In this document: one piece after another, positions 45,670-55,286 of the stretch | Layout: each line of letters begins with the position of its first letter | How positions within the stretch are numbered: position 1 is the stretch's first letter | Assembly: GCF_003259615.1 (NCBI RefSeq) | Contig: NZ_QLLR01000004.1 | Location: 186,001-250,000, forward strand | Direction of reading: 5' to 3' | DNA: 64,000 nt | Source of the DNA: Pedobacter cryoconitis | GTDB taxonomy: Bacteria; Bacteroidota; Bacteroidia; Sphingobacteriales; Sphingobacteriaceae | Notes under the pieces: generated by a model | Databases searched by the model: none | Told to the model about the DNA's origin: nothing | The model's input: the letters and a program-made list of their open reading frames with translations, nothing else | Program-made: the position numbers and the translations under genes

Positions 45670-46205
45670 ATCTCATTTGATAAAATCCCAAATTCCATTA
45701 TATCAATGTATTTTCCTTGCTTAAAAATAGCATCCCTTCTTAATCCTTCTTGTATCATTCCTATTTTTTTTGCCAATTTTTGCATACCCAAATTTTCTGC
45801 AGAAGTACCACAATAGATACGATGCAAATTTAATATTCTAAACCCATGCTTTAAAATCAATATGGCTGCTTCCTCCATTATCCCTTTACCCCAGAATGTT
45901 TTGTCTCCGAGTAAAAAAGCAATTTCTGCATTTCTATCAATCCAACTAACATTTTGAAGGCTAATATTACCAATATGCATAGACGTTTGCTTGTCAATGA
46001 CAGCTAACACAAAATCTGTTTGAGAAGAATTTATATGCGAAACATATTTAAGAAGCTTATCAGCTGTCATTGGAAATCGACCATGCGAATTGAAATATGT
46101 AATTTCAGGGTCATTTAACCAGAGTGAATAATTACCTTCCACATCTTGTTCTTTTAAAGCTCTTAGGAAAATACGATCACCTTCTATAAAAACGTCTTTA
46201 TTCAT
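45666..46205 (-). CDS. GNAT N-acetyltransferase (RimJ/RimL-like)
   Basis: A 179-aa acetyltransferase with N-terminal RIFLRALKEQDVEGNYSLW, the acetyl-CoA loop region GDKTFWGKGIMEEAA and the late motif LHRIYCGTSAENLGMQKLAKK. PseH and similar sugar-amine acetylases have this form, and a separate, better-placed PseH lies at 52600-53061, so this is a second N-acylase, probably for another amino sugar or amidated product. Overlaps by four bases and one base with its neighbours. Confidence 0.82.
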   Translation of the reverse strand: MNKDVFIEGDRIFLRALKEQDVEGNYSLWLNDPEITYFNSHGRFPMTADKLLKYVSHINSSQTDFVLAVIDKQTSMHIGNISLQNVSWIDRNAEIAFLLGDKTFWGKGIMEEAAILILKHGFRILNLHRIYCGTSAENLGMQKLAKKIGMIQEGLRRDAIFKQGKYIDIMEFGILSNEI

Positions 46206-47176
46206 TATTTTGAAAGGATATTTGAAATTTTATAAATTAAGTTATCTTCATTTGCGATTGATCCAATATTCAATCCCTCAAATGGATCATTAGTAAGACA
46301 CGCTTCCAAAAATCTAATTATAGGTTTCCCCATAATATCTGCTTCTCGCAAAAGTGAAGAAAAAAAGCCAATTACTGCTATAGAAAAATATATTGATTCA
46401 TTAACATCCAAATCAGTTGGCAATAGTTTAAAATTCTCATTCCCTGAAAAAATTTTCATCAACGAAGCTGTTTTTTGATTCGGGTGCATTTTCACCAAAA
46501 TTAACCAATCTTTTACAAGATCCTTTGGCGCTTCTTCTACTAATTTAACTATTTTCTCTGAGGCAGAATATTCGTCAAAACCATAAATCATCTTACCATC
46601 CACATTAGAAAGTGGATCGGGAGCAAATAATATAATTTTTTTCGATTCATTGTGAACACCAATTTTCTCAAAATAATCCTTACGTGAAAGAGACGAATTC
46701 CAGTTAGCTAACCAACTGTGATACGGATTCCCAATTATTAAAAGTTTATCAATACTAATCCCTTCGTTAATCGCAATATCTCTTGCTCTCTCATCCAAAA
46801 CCAAAACTTTGTCTGGTAAATTTAATGACCCTTCAGAGTTTCTAAACCGTTCAGAAATAGAAGTCCAATGATCCACAAAAGACCAGCATGTAATTCCTTT
46901 TTGTTTTGCAATTGAGACAAACCGCTGTTCTATATTTGAAGTATAAGATGTTCCAGTAAATATCAAATCAGGATTAAATTCATCCACAATTAAATTTAGC
47001 TGGCCATTAACAATTATTACTTGGTTTTTAAAATTCTTATAGAAATGATGCTCTCTGTCTGATACGGCCAAAACATTAGCCTCATCATGGCCCGCCATTA
47101 AAGACAGACAAGGTTTTGCGCCCCCTGGATCACTAAAAACAAAAAGAATCTTTCCTTTAGGCTCTGGTTTCAACAC
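46205..47176 (-). CDS. Putative GT-B glycosyltransferase with HP motif
   Basis: A 323-aa soluble protein of two Rossmann-like halves. The first holds VFSDPGGAKPCLSLM; the second has LVKMHPNQ with His231-Pro232 and GFFSSLLREADIMGKPII (Ser273, Ser274). HP plus a later Ser motif is how bacterial sialyl-, polysialyl- and Kdo-transferases bind CMP. Sitting inside the pseudaminic acid gene block, it is a candidate CMP-pseudaminic acid transferase. No specific family name is claimed. Its start overlaps the aminotransferase gene by 20 bases. Confidence 0.55.
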   Translation of the reverse strand: MLKPEPKGKILFVFSDPGGAKPCLSLMAGHDEANVLAVSDREHHFYKNFKNQVIIVNGQLNLIVDEFNPDLIFTGTSYTSNIEQRFVSIAKQKGITCWSFVDHWTSISERFRNSEGSLNLPDKVLVLDERARDIAINEGISIDKLLIIGNPYHSWLANWNSSLSRKDYFEKIGVHNESKKIILFAPDPLSNVDGKMIYGFDEYSASEKIVKLVEEAPKDLVKDWLILVKMHPNQKTASLMKIFSGNENFKLLPTDLDVNESIYFSIAVIGFFSSLLREADIMGKPIIRFLEACLTNDPFEGLNIGSIANEDNLIYKISNILSK

Positions 47177-48467
47177 TTTTCAATTCATCTATATTGTCAA
47201 ATATTTTTTGAAATGCAGAAACCACATCCAGTAAATCTTCAGTACTCATACCTGGCCGCATAAATTCATGAGTAAACAGTACTTCAAAATGCATTTTCTC
47301 TGCTATGGGGCATAATCCGGGAGTATAATTAATTGATTTTTGATCTGCAGCTGGATGATTAAAAGCCCATCCTGCTCTTTGCTGATAAATCGGCTGCAAA
47401 TAAAGTGGTTTAACATAGCCCATACCAATTAGAGGTGCTGTTTCACGAAGAATGGCTGAAGGTAGTTCTGCCTTTAATGCATTTACGAATGTATCACGAT
47501 CAATACCCGCTATTTCTTTATTGAATTTTATTGGATGTACATAATAAGTATGCACAGACCCCTTTTCTGGATGAGGTTGTAATTCAAGCGCGCTGAATTT
47601 GGACAAATGTTCATTTAAAAATGCAACGTTTTCCAATCTTTCAGCTAATAAATCTGGAAGTTTTGCTAGTTGCTGAATGCCAATTGCACATTCAATTTCT
47701 GTCATTCTAAAATTAAATCCGATCATATTTGTCAAATCTTCAATTCCTTTAGGACCTACAACATTTTCCGCATGATTACGAATCATTTGGCAACGGTCAA
47801 TTAAATCATCATTATTAGATGTTATAACCCCTCCCTCTCCAGTATGAATATGTTTGTGATAATTTAAACTAAATATTCCCAAATCACCAATTGTTCCAAC
47901 GTATTTGCCTTTATATTTTGCCATTGGTGCCTGAGCACAATCTTCAATAACAATTAGATTATGTTTTTTAGCAATAGCCATAATGAGATCCATATTAGCC
48001 GGATGCCCAAAAATATGTACTACCAGTATTGCTTTTGTACGAGATGTAATTCTTGACTCGATACTTTCAGGTGCCATACAAAAAGTAACGGGATCAATAT
48101 CTGCAAAAACAGGTATACCGCCATAAAGTAATGGAGCTATAGCACTGGCTGACATCGAGTAAGGGGAAACTATTACTTCATCTCCAGGTTGAATCCCAAT
48201 TGCCCCCATGGCAGTAAATAATCCGGATGTATTAGAGTTTACAGAGACTGCATGTTTAACTCCTAAAGCTTTTGCCCACTTGCTTTCAAACTCCCTTACA
48301 TTTGGTCCACCCAAAAAATCATTATGATAAGCTCCTAAAAACTGAGAAAGATTCCCCGTTTCCAATACTTTCATTACAGCATCCTTTTCTTCTTGTCCTA
48401 TAGTATTATACGCAGGGAAAAGAGTTGTTCTCGTAATATCTCCACCATTTATAGCTAGCTTTGCCAT
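47157..48467 (-). CDS. DegT/DnrJ/EryC1/StrS aminotransferase
   Basis: A 436-aa PLP sugar aminotransferase with the lysine Lys205 (GIFSLNYHKHIHTGEGG) and the IEDCAQAP strand that holds the PLP-binding Asp. Second member of the family in the operon; PseC is the other. The one-base gap to a Gfo/Idh oxidoreductase suggests oxidation followed by amination of a ring carbon, as with WbpB/WbpE, but the sugar is not known. Confidence 0.88.
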   Translation of the reverse strand: MAKLAINGGDITRTTLFPAYNTIGQEEKDAVMKVLETGNLSQFLGAYHNDFLGGPNVREFESKWAKALGVKHAVSVNSNTSGLFTAMGAIGIQPGDEVIVSPYSMSASAIAPLLYGGIPVFADIDPVTFCMAPESIESRITSRTKAILVVHIFGHPANMDLIMAIAKKHNLIVIEDCAQAPMAKYKGKYVGTIGDLGIFSLNYHKHIHTGEGGVITSNNDDLIDRCQMIRNHAENVVGPKGIEDLTNMIGFNFRMTEIECAIGIQQLAKLPDLLAERLENVAFLNEHLSKFSALELQPHPEKGSVHTYYVHPIKFNKEIAGIDRDTFVNALKAELPSAILRETAPLIGMGYVKPLYLQPIYQQRAGWAFNHPAADQKSINYTPGLCPIAEKMHFEVLFTHEFMRPGMSTEDLLDVVSAFQKIFDNIDELKSVETRA

Positions 48468-48468
48468 A

Positions 48469-49416
48469 TTAATTATTTTTATAATTTAACATTTTTTGAT
48501 TGAGTTCGACAGAATTGAGGAAATTATCCCCACTTGCAACTCTATTAATTAGATGCATAGCATAATCTGTTACAAACTTCATATAATCTTTTAAACAATT
48601 TTCTTTTCTAAGATCTGATTGTATTATAAGAGGCTGTAAAACATTTCCTTTTTCCTGAGAATTGAATACTTCAATTACATTTCCAGAATTTTTAATACTA
48701 ATTTTATAATGCTTAGAATAAACATCAACTTCGAAGTGAGCGAATGAGATATTACTCAAACCCAATATATTAAAATTAATATCATTCCAGTTCGCTTGAA
48801 GTGATAAAGTAGCATCATCTTTGAAATGATCAAAGACTTTATTGTGCACTTGTATATCTGTTAAATTTATTGATGAATCAAACAAATATTCTAAAATATC
48901 AAAAGCATGACTACAATTATTAACAAATCCTCTTTGATACCTTACACTAACGTTTGTCACTGATTCATTAATTATGATTGACTGTATTAATTCTTTCAAT
49001 TCCCCATATGCAGGTAAAAACCTGCGAATATAATTAACAATAATTTTTGACTGCCCCTTACTATAAATCTTCTTAATTTGCTCTAAATCAATAAGATCAT
49101 TCGAAATAGGTTTTTCACAAATAATGATTTTAACATTAGCAGCAATTGCTTTTTCTATTAACTCAAAATGTGTATTAGTAGGAGTACAAATACTTACAAA
49201 ATCAAATTTTGCTAAAGTACTAATATCAATTATTGGTACGATCTCACATTGATACTGGCTAGCAACCTGCACTGCAAGCTGAGCATTCAAATCATATACA
49301 AACAAATCTACTTCTGACTTTAAGCTCCAAGCTTTAACGTGAGTTTGTATTTCGCTATTATACATATCATATTGAGATCCAATATTCCCACAGCCAATAA
49401 CTAAAACCTTATACAT
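48469..49416 (-). CDS. Gfo/Idh/MocA family oxidoreductase
   Basis: A 315-aa NAD(P)-dependent oxidoreductase: N-terminal VLVIGCGNIGSQYD, SICTPTNTHFEL and the family EKP motif (IICEKPIS, about 99-106). C-terminal domain shortened relative to the usual 340-390 aa. It overlaps pseF by eight bases and precedes the DegT aminotransferase, so it may supply a keto sugar for amination. Confidence 0.83.
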   Translation of the reverse strand: MYKVLVIGCGNIGSQYDMYNSEIQTHVKAWSLKSEVDLFVYDLNAQLAVQVASQYQCEIVPIIDISTLAKFDFVSICTPTNTHFELIEKAIAANVKIIICEKPISNDLIDLEQIKKIYSKGQSKIIVNYIRRFLPAYGELKELIQSIIINESVTNVSVRYQRGFVNNCSHAFDILEYLFDSSINLTDIQVHNKVFDHFKDDATLSLQANWNDINFNILGLSNISFAHFEVDVYSKHYKISIKNSGNVIEVFNSQEKGNVLQPLIIQSDLRKENCLKDYMKFVTDYAMHLINRVASGDNFLNSVELNQKMLNYKNN

Positions 49417-50119
49417 TCTTAATGTTTATCCTTTGTAAAAGAAAAGTATATTTGATTTCTGCGACCTTCCAATCTTCCTCAGTATCAATATCCTGAACTT
49501 CAGATTCTGGCATTTCAAAAGGCACCGTCCGATCAGTGAAAAGTTTTTTATGTCTCATAAAATCTTCGGTTTTCACAAAATAAAACTGGCCGCAGTCATG
49601 ATAAGCAGGCTCTAAATCCTGAGATCTGGAATTCATATATTCAGGCCAGTTCATTTTTAATAAATCGTTATCAATTTTAAAAGATCTCAATATAGGAAAA
49701 CCAAAACTTACAACTGGGACAACAGAGTCAGCACCGCTTTCCAAAAGCTTATTATAAGCAGTCTTCAATTTTTCTGATGTTACGAAAGGGGCCGTTGGAT
49801 AAATACAGCAACAATAATTAAAATTATGACCAAGACTCTTATATTCATTCAAGACTTCAGAGATAACATTTGCAGTAGTAGCAAAATCATTGGAATTCTC
49901 CTTAGATCTCATAAAAGGCACCGTAGCTCCAAGACTAAGCGCTATCGAGGCTATATCTTCATCATCTGTAGATACCATTATTTCATCGAAACAGCCCGCT
50001 ATCAAAGCAGCATCTATTGAATATTTAATTATTGGATATCCAAGAAAATCTTTTACATTTTTTCGGGGAATACGCTTACTCCCTCCGCGTGCTGTAATAA
50101 TTGCAATACATTTATTCAT
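49409..50119 (-). CDS. pseF: Pseudaminic acid (acylneuraminate) cytidylyltransferase
   Basis: A 236-aa CMP-nonulosonate synthase with ITARGGSKRIPRKNVKDFLG (about 8-27), the nucleotide-binding signature, MVSTDDEDIA and YPTAPFV. It activates the nonulosonic acid with CTP to the CMP-sugar used by transferases. Given a complete Pse set upstream in the same operon, pseudaminic rather than sialic or legionaminic acid is the likely substrate. Confidence 0.9.
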   Translation of the reverse strand: MNKCIAIITARGGSKRIPRKNVKDFLGYPIIKYSIDAALIAGCFDEIMVSTDDEDIASIALSLGATVPFMRSKENSNDFATTANVISEVLNEYKSLGHNFNYCCCIYPTAPFVTSEKLKTAYNKLLESGADSVVPVVSFGFPILRSFKIDNDLLKMNWPEYMNSRSQDLEPAYHDCGQFYFVKTEDFMRHKKLFTDRTVPFEMPESEVQDIDTEEDWKVAEIKYTFLLQRINIKNV

Positions 50120-50123
50120 AAGA

Positions 50124-50984
50124 TCATCTATTAATACCTAATAAGTCCGACAACTTCTTAACAGGTATATCAGGCCGCAATTTTTTTCCGATTTCGAGGA
50201 ATTTAGCACTGTTTTTTTGGATTAGACCAGGCATTATTATATATGGTGTCGATGTATTAAAAGTGAAAAACAAAGCCAATCTCCCCACTTTACATCTACT
50301 ACCATAATGATAACATATCGCCGGATCCACAAAGACAGATTCGCCAGCTTTCCCATAAAAATACTCAATCTTTCCAGTACCAAGCTCTTTTGAAAAAATT
50401 TCATCATTTATTCGTCTGATTATGACCGATCGTTTCATCTTTTCGGAGTCCTTCTTACTTACAAATACAAATGGTCCCTGACTTAATTTTTCCACATCAT
50501 TCAGATACATAATTGCATGGAAAGATTTACTATCACCAAAATCTTTGTGCCAGTATTGACTTTCCCTTAACTTACCATCAGTTGGATAGCTATAAAGTAC
50601 CTGCAAGCTTTCAAATAAAAGTTTTCCTCCAAAATAATCCATTGCAGGATCTAGTATATCCTTAGAAAATGCAAGTTTAATAACCGGATTATCTATAGTA
50701 ATATCCTCGTCAAGTATAAGATTTGTAAATGGGGCACCAGTTGGCTTAGGAATGACGCCTACTATTCTACTTTCATAAATTGCTTTTATTTCCTCTAATA
50801 CACTTGAAGATATCGAAGGTCCAGCACAAAAACCCTCTCTATTTATCACTCCTGTACTTTCTAACAATGCTGGCTCAGGCTTGACAAAAGACCGCCCATT
50901 AATATTGAATAGCATTTTAAACTTACGAAGAACAACTAAATGTGCTCTTAAATAATTGATTCTATACTTTATTTCTTTTATCAT
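50124..50984 (-). CDS. PhyH-type Fe(II)/2-oxoglutarate dioxygenase-like protein
   Basis: A 286-aa protein with the iron-binding triad of the phytanoyl-CoA dioxygenase family: His146-x-Asp148 (YWHKDFGDSK) and a distal His226 (CYHYGSR), with an Arg a few residues on that could bind 2-oxoglutarate. The metal site looks intact. Its place between pseF and an O-acyltransferase suggests hydroxylation or other oxidation of a sugar or a lipid-linked intermediate. No close relative is recognised. Confidence 0.7.
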   Translation of the reverse strand: MIKEIKYRINYLRAHLVVLRKFKMLFNINGRSFVKPEPALLESTGVINREGFCAGPSISSSVLEEIKAIYESRIVGVIPKPTGAPFTNLILDEDITIDNPVIKLAFSKDILDPAMDYFGGKLLFESLQVLYSYPTDGKLRESQYWHKDFGDSKSFHAIMYLNDVEKLSQGPFVFVSKKDSEKMKRSVIIRRINDEIFSKELGTGKIEYFYGKAGESVFVDPAICYHYGSRCKVGRLALFFTFNTSTPYIIMPGLIQKNSAKFLEIGKKLRPDIPVKKLSDLLGINR

Positions 50985-51010
50985 ATTAGGGATTTAATAA
51001 TATTAACGAT

Positions 51011-51526
51011 TTATAAATGAGAAACCCAGTCATAACTAATCTGTTCAGATATCTTTTTCGCAGGAATTCCAACGTATACACCAGGTTCGCTTATCGATTT
51101 GTTAACCAAAGACATTGATCCAATCATTACATTATCACAAATTGTAACAGGGCCTAATATAATTGAACTTGTACCGATAACAACATTATCGCCTAATTCA
51201 AATACTTTCTGCTCTTTATGCTTTTTTAAATAGAGTTCATCATTAGGAGAACGTCCACCAAATTTTACACCCGACATAATTACCACTCTACCTTTTGAAA
51301 AAACTCCGTTTCCTCCAAGCAATATTCCACTTGGATGCGTAATAGAGAGTTTATTTACATTAATAGAAAAAGACATAAGCTCGACTCCATAAATTATAAG
51401 CAAAAGACGATCCATAGTGCTACTAATAAACCTTCCTCCAATAGGCATTTTATAATAAAAAAAACGCGATACCTTTATATGTGTATTAATTTGCCACTCA
51501 ATTTTAAAGATTTCTCTAAGCCCCAT
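51011..51526 (-). CDS. Left-handed beta-helix O-acetyltransferase (serine acetyltransferase-like)
   Basis: A 171-aa protein with hexapeptide repeats (ILLGGNGVFSKGRVVIMSGV, then DNVVIGTSSIILGPVTI, DNVMIGSMSLV) and the tail VYVGIPAKKISEQ. It resembles the compact transferases in O-antigen loci that acetylate sugars. Within the pseudaminic acid block it may O-acetylate that sugar; this is inference. Confidence 0.8.
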   Translation of the reverse strand: MGLREIFKIEWQINTHIKVSRFFYYKMPIGGRFISSTMDRLLLIIYGVELMSFSINVNKLSITHPSGILLGGNGVFSKGRVVIMSGVKFGGRSPNDELYLKKHKEQKVFELGDNVVIGTSSIILGPVTICDNVMIGSMSLVNKSISEPGVYVGIPAKKISEQISYDWVSHL

Positions 51527-51544
51527 GCAATAATTTAATAAATG

Positions 51545-52597
51545 TTATAATAAATCAAAAGTGAGTGCTGTACCACGTTTAACTGCTCTGTTTATTTTTT
51601 TTCCAATCATAGTTTCAAAATATTTAGGAGCAATACCCAAGCCTGGTCTGATAATTCGAATATTGGTTTCATTTATCACATCGCCTTCCTGCATATCCTG
51701 TACAATGTAAATAGAGCGTTTAAACATTAAACTTTTCTTTTCCGCTTCCATTATACCATAATTGACTTTTCCAATAGATAAAAATGCTCTTTCAGACTCC
51801 TCAACTAACATTTTAAATTCAGAAGGTTCTAATGAAAATGCAGAATCTACTCCACCTTCAGATCTGTTTATTGTAAAATGCTTTTCAATAACCCTTGCAC
51901 CAAAAGCAACAGAGGCCACAGAAACACCTATACCTAAAGTATGATCTGATAAGCCTACGTGGCAATCAAAAAGCTCAGACATATGTGGAATAGTTAAAAG
52001 GTTCGTATTTTCGGGTGTCGCAGGATATGTACTTGTACATTTTAACAATACAAGTTCTTTACATCCATTTTTTCTTAACGTACGAACTGCAATTTCTATA
52101 TCTGCTAATGTTGAGATACCCGTTGACATGATAACAGGCTTACCAGTTTTAGCTACTTTTTTTAATAACGGAAGATGATTATTTTCAAAAGAAGCAATCT
52201 TATACACCGGTACATTTAATTCTTCAAGAAAATCTACTGAAGAATCATCAAATGGGGTGCTAAAACAAATCATTCCTTTTTCCTTAGCCCGATCGAATAA
52301 AGCTTTATGCCATTCCCAAGGAGTATAAGCCTCCTGATAAAGCTCATATAGATTTCTATCTTTCCATAAAGAATTAGGATCTTCTATCCTAAATTCATCA
52401 TGAGAGACGTTAATAGTTAAAGTATCTGCAGTATATGTTTGCAATTTAATCGCATGCGCTCCAGTCGCTGCGGCGGCATCAATAATAGAAAGTGCCTTAT
52501 CTAGAGATTGATTATGGTTACCACTCATCTCAGCGATAATGAAAGGCTTATGTTCATTACCAATAGTGATATTTTCAATTTTTATATTGTCTTTCAT
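51545..52597 (-). CDS. pseI: Pseudaminic acid synthase
   Basis: A 350-aa NeuB-family enzyme: AEMSGNHNQSLDKALSII near residue 22, KLQTYTADT, the STPFDDSSVDFLEEL strand and a C-terminal SAF antifreeze-like domain (about 285-350). It condenses PEP with 6-deoxy-AltdiNAc to pseudaminic acid. The AEMSGNHNQ form (rather than AEIGxNH of sialic and legionaminic synthases) favours PseI. Gap of two bases to pseH. Confidence 0.93.
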   Translation of the reverse strand: MKDNIKIENITIGNEHKPFIIAEMSGNHNQSLDKALSIIDAAAATGAHAIKLQTYTADTLTINVSHDEFRIEDPNSLWKDRNLYELYQEAYTPWEWHKALFDRAKEKGMICFSTPFDDSSVDFLEELNVPVYKIASFENNHLPLLKKVAKTGKPVIMSTGISTLADIEIAVRTLRKNGCKELVLLKCTSTYPATPENTNLLTIPHMSELFDCHVGLSDHTLGIGVSVASVAFGARVIEKHFTINRSEGGVDSAFSLEPSEFKMLVEESERAFLSIGKVNYGIMEAEKKSLMFKRSIYIVQDMQEGDVINETNIRIIRPGLGIAPKYFETMIGKKINRAVKRGTALTFDLL

Positions 52598-52599
52598 AA

Positions 52600-53061
52600 T
52601 TAAGCTTTATAAAGAATATAACTAGGAATAGTTTTTATAGTTTCTTCTCTTAAATTAAAAAATCCTGCTTTTAAAAAGCTGTGGTAAGAAGATTGATTGA
52701 TTTTAAATATGTATGCAATGATTGTATATCCTTTATTCTTAAGTAAAAAGTCATCTGAAGCAATTCTGATTATTTTAGCTGCATATCCTTTTTTACGATG
52801 TTCGACATCTACTGAAATACTAATTAATGCGGTCTGGCTATCAGTGATATCAATTCGAACCTGACCAATCGGTATATCTTCTTCATTTTTAAATAGGTAA
52901 AAAGAACAATGAATATTCGAAATCCCTTGTTTAAACCAATTCACATGATCATTATATGAAATTTGGAGTTGTTGGTAAGAATTTTCTCTAGTTACTGAAT
53001 CATTTGCCCATTTAAAAAAGAGGTCTACATCCTGTTCAGTTGCGAATCTATGTGTTAACAT
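52600..53061 (-). CDS. pseH: Pseudaminic acid pathway N-acetyltransferase
   Basis: A 153-aa GNAT protein (LTHRFATEQDVDLFFKWAND at the start, SVDVEHRKKGYAAKIIRIA for acetyl-CoA binding). In the Pse pathway PseH acetylates N4 of UDP-4-amino-sugar. Its place between pseG and pseI (seven-base overlap with pseG) makes the assignment firm despite the short, variable sequence. Confidence 0.86.
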   Translation of the reverse strand: MLTHRFATEQDVDLFFKWANDSVTRENSYQQLQISYNDHVNWFKQGISNIHCSFYLFKNEEDIPIGQVRIDITDSQTALISISVDVEHRKKGYAAKIIRIASDDFLLKNKGYTIIAYIFKINQSSYHSFLKAGFFNLREETIKTIPSYILYKA

Positions 53062-54092
53062 CTTGAAAGCAATTTAAATTGGTTCAATATTCTTTCATTT
53101 GATTTACCATCAATAACTAAACGCTGATTCTTCATAATTTCACTAATTATATTAACCTTTGACATTCTATTAATCACAGCCGCAATTTCTCCTACCTCAA
53201 TAGTATTAAAATTCCCTAGTGAAATACAGCAATTATCTTTAATTAGTTGGTCGTGAATCCCACTTTGATTCTCAGCAGTCATTCCAGTTAATAATCCAGA
53301 TGTGACGCAGCATACTTCTAGTGAAATTGAACTTGAAGGGCAAATACACAAGTCAGAAATAGATATGTATTTAATCATCTCTTTGGAATTAATATTTTGA
53401 AGTAATTTTATATTAGTACCATTCTGATACGATTCAATGAGCATATTTAAATCCTCAAGATATGAATAAGCAGCACCAATAATTACAATTATATCTTTAA
53501 ATAAACCAGATTGTATACAGCCTTTTAGAACTTTCATAGTAGTATTATATGGATCTGCCCCCCCCATACAAATAAAAGCAGTTTTAATTTGACTTATATT
53601 TTTTATCTTTTTAGCAGCATTTAAAAAATCCAGACGGACTATTAAGTATTTAAATCCAGTAAGAATTTTAACATGCGTCTCTCTCTTATATTTATCTATT
53701 ACTGCGTCATTTCCATGATTAATAACTAGATCAGCACAAAAATCAGCATCCGCAAGATCATCAATCATAACCATTTTATATACGATGCTTTTTATATGTT
53801 TTTGATAATCAAGATCAAAATGATAACCATCAGCCACAAAAATATCACTATCACTAAGAAATTGATCCAATTCTGATAATTCCTCAGTTTTGCAAGATGA
53901 GGTTAACACTATTAATTCTCCAAAAGTTTCAATAATGATTTTAAGAGATGCATCCGGCAATGTTACTGCAAAGGCAAAAATAAAATCCTCCTTTAACATT
54001 TCTGATAATGCTATACATCGCATAATATGCCCAAGACCGATCTGTCCATTTCCATCAGCCCTAAAAATGACTCTATTTTTCGAAAAACTCAT
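53055..54092 (-). CDS. pseG: UDP-2,4-diacetamido-2,4,6-trideoxy-beta-L-altropyranose hydrolase
   Basis: A 345-aa GT-B-fold hydrolase that removes UDP to free the diacetamido sugar. The N-terminal RADGNGQIGLGHIMRCIALS has the GxGHxxR signature with His22, the catalytic residue in PseG by family knowledge; CMGGADPYNTTMK follows later. Length is close to the PseG norm with a slightly longer C-terminus. It overlaps pseC by 20 bases and pseH by seven. Confidence 0.9.
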   Translation of the reverse strand: MSFSKNRVIFRADGNGQIGLGHIMRCIALSEMLKEDFIFAFAVTLPDASLKIIIETFGELIVLTSSCKTEELSELDQFLSDSDIFVADGYHFDLDYQKHIKSIVYKMVMIDDLADADFCADLVINHGNDAVIDKYKRETHVKILTGFKYLIVRLDFLNAAKKIKNISQIKTAFICMGGADPYNTTMKVLKGCIQSGLFKDIIVIIGAAYSYLEDLNMLIESYQNGTNIKLLQNINSKEMIKYISISDLCICPSSSISLEVCCVTSGLLTGMTAENQSGIHDQLIKDNCCISLGNFNTIEVGEIAAVINRMSKVNIISEIMKNQRLVIDGKSNERILNQFKLLSRC

Positions 54093-55284
54093 TAATACTA
54101 TTAATTACATATTGCTGTTCTTCATCGTTTAATGTTGGATACATAGGAAGACTAAGACATTGTTTATAATACTCTTCAGCATCCTCCATATCTCCCTCTT
54201 TCCAACCAAACTGTCTATAATAAGGCATCAGATGCAGAGGTATATAATGAATTTGCGCGTAAATATTCTTTTCTCTAAGATAATTATATAGCCCCAACCT
54301 ATCTTTAACAAGAATGATGTACAAATGATAAGCATGAGAAAATGATTCATCCTTTTTTAACTCATTTGCCTTAGAAACCACATTTTTATGCCCATCAAAT
54401 GCTATATCATAATTTAAGGCGATTTCTTTTCTTCTAATTAACCCAACATCAGCTTTTTGCAACTGAGTTATTCCCAAAGCTGCCTGCATATCGGTAAGTC
54501 TGTAATTATATCCCAATTCCTGCAACTCCATGTACCAATTGGGATATTTATGAGCAGATTTATCTCCACCATTAGCAAATTCCATTGAATTTTGGAAAAG
54601 AGCACTCTGGTTAGTGATACCGTGAGTACGGTATATCAATAATGCATCATATAGTTCTTTATTATTAGTGGTTATCATCCCTCCTTCTGCTGTTGCGATA
54701 TGCTTAACAGGATGAAATGAAAATATTGCTAAATCAGCATATTTTCCATTACCACAGTTTTGAATATTTCTTTTTTCATCAACAAAATAAGCACCTGGTG
54801 CATGACAAGCATCTTCTATTATCCACAAACCAAACTCATCTGCCAGCTTTCTAAGTACCTCTAGATTAACAGGCCTTCCAGCAAAGTCCACAGGAATTAT
54901 ACCCTTAAAAGTCCCTCTTGGTGACTTTTCAAGAAGCAATCTTACTTTTGGAATATCTATTAAAAGAGTATTTGGATCAATATCAGAAAAAACAACTTCT
55001 CCTCCGCAGTAACGGATACAGTTAGCTGAAGCTGAAAAAGTAATTGGAGTGGTAATAACTTTATCTCCTTCAGAAATCCCTATCGCTAATGCACATAAAT
55101 GTAATGCTGCGGTGCCATTAGATACAGCTACAGCATATTTACACCCAATATAACTTGCAAAGTTTTTTTCAAATTCAAGAACTTTAGGTCCCTGAGTTAA
55201 AAAATCAGACTTTAACGTTTCGATAACAGCCAGAATATCATCTTCAGTAATATTCTGGCGACCATAAGGAATAATTTTTTCCAT
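54073..55284 (-). CDS. pseC: UDP-4-amino-4,6-dideoxy-L-AltNAc transaminase
   Basis: A 403-aa DegT-type aminotransferase with PLP lysine Lys194 (FSFHPVKHIATAEGG) and the N-terminal PYGRQNITEDDI typical of PseC. It aminates C4 of the PseB product. It is two bases after pseB and overlaps pseG by 20 bases. Confidence 0.92.
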   Translation of the reverse strand: MEKIIPYGRQNITEDDILAVIETLKSDFLTQGPKVLEFEKNFASYIGCKYAVAVSNGTAALHLCALAIGISEGDKVITTPITFSASANCIRYCGGEVVFSDIDPNTLLIDIPKVRLLLEKSPRGTFKGIIPVDFAGRPVNLEVLRKLADEFGLWIIEDACHAPGAYFVDEKRNIQNCGNGKYADLAIFSFHPVKHIATAEGGMITTNNKELYDALLIYRTHGITNQSALFQNSMEFANGGDKSAHKYPNWYMELQELGYNYRLTDMQAALGITQLQKADVGLIRRKEIALNYDIAFDGHKNVVSKANELKKDESFSHAYHLYIILVKDRLGLYNYLREKNIYAQIHYIPLHLMPYYRQFGWKEGDMEDAEEYYKQCLSLPMYPTLNDEEQQYVINSINEFFEK

Positions 55285-55286
55285 AA

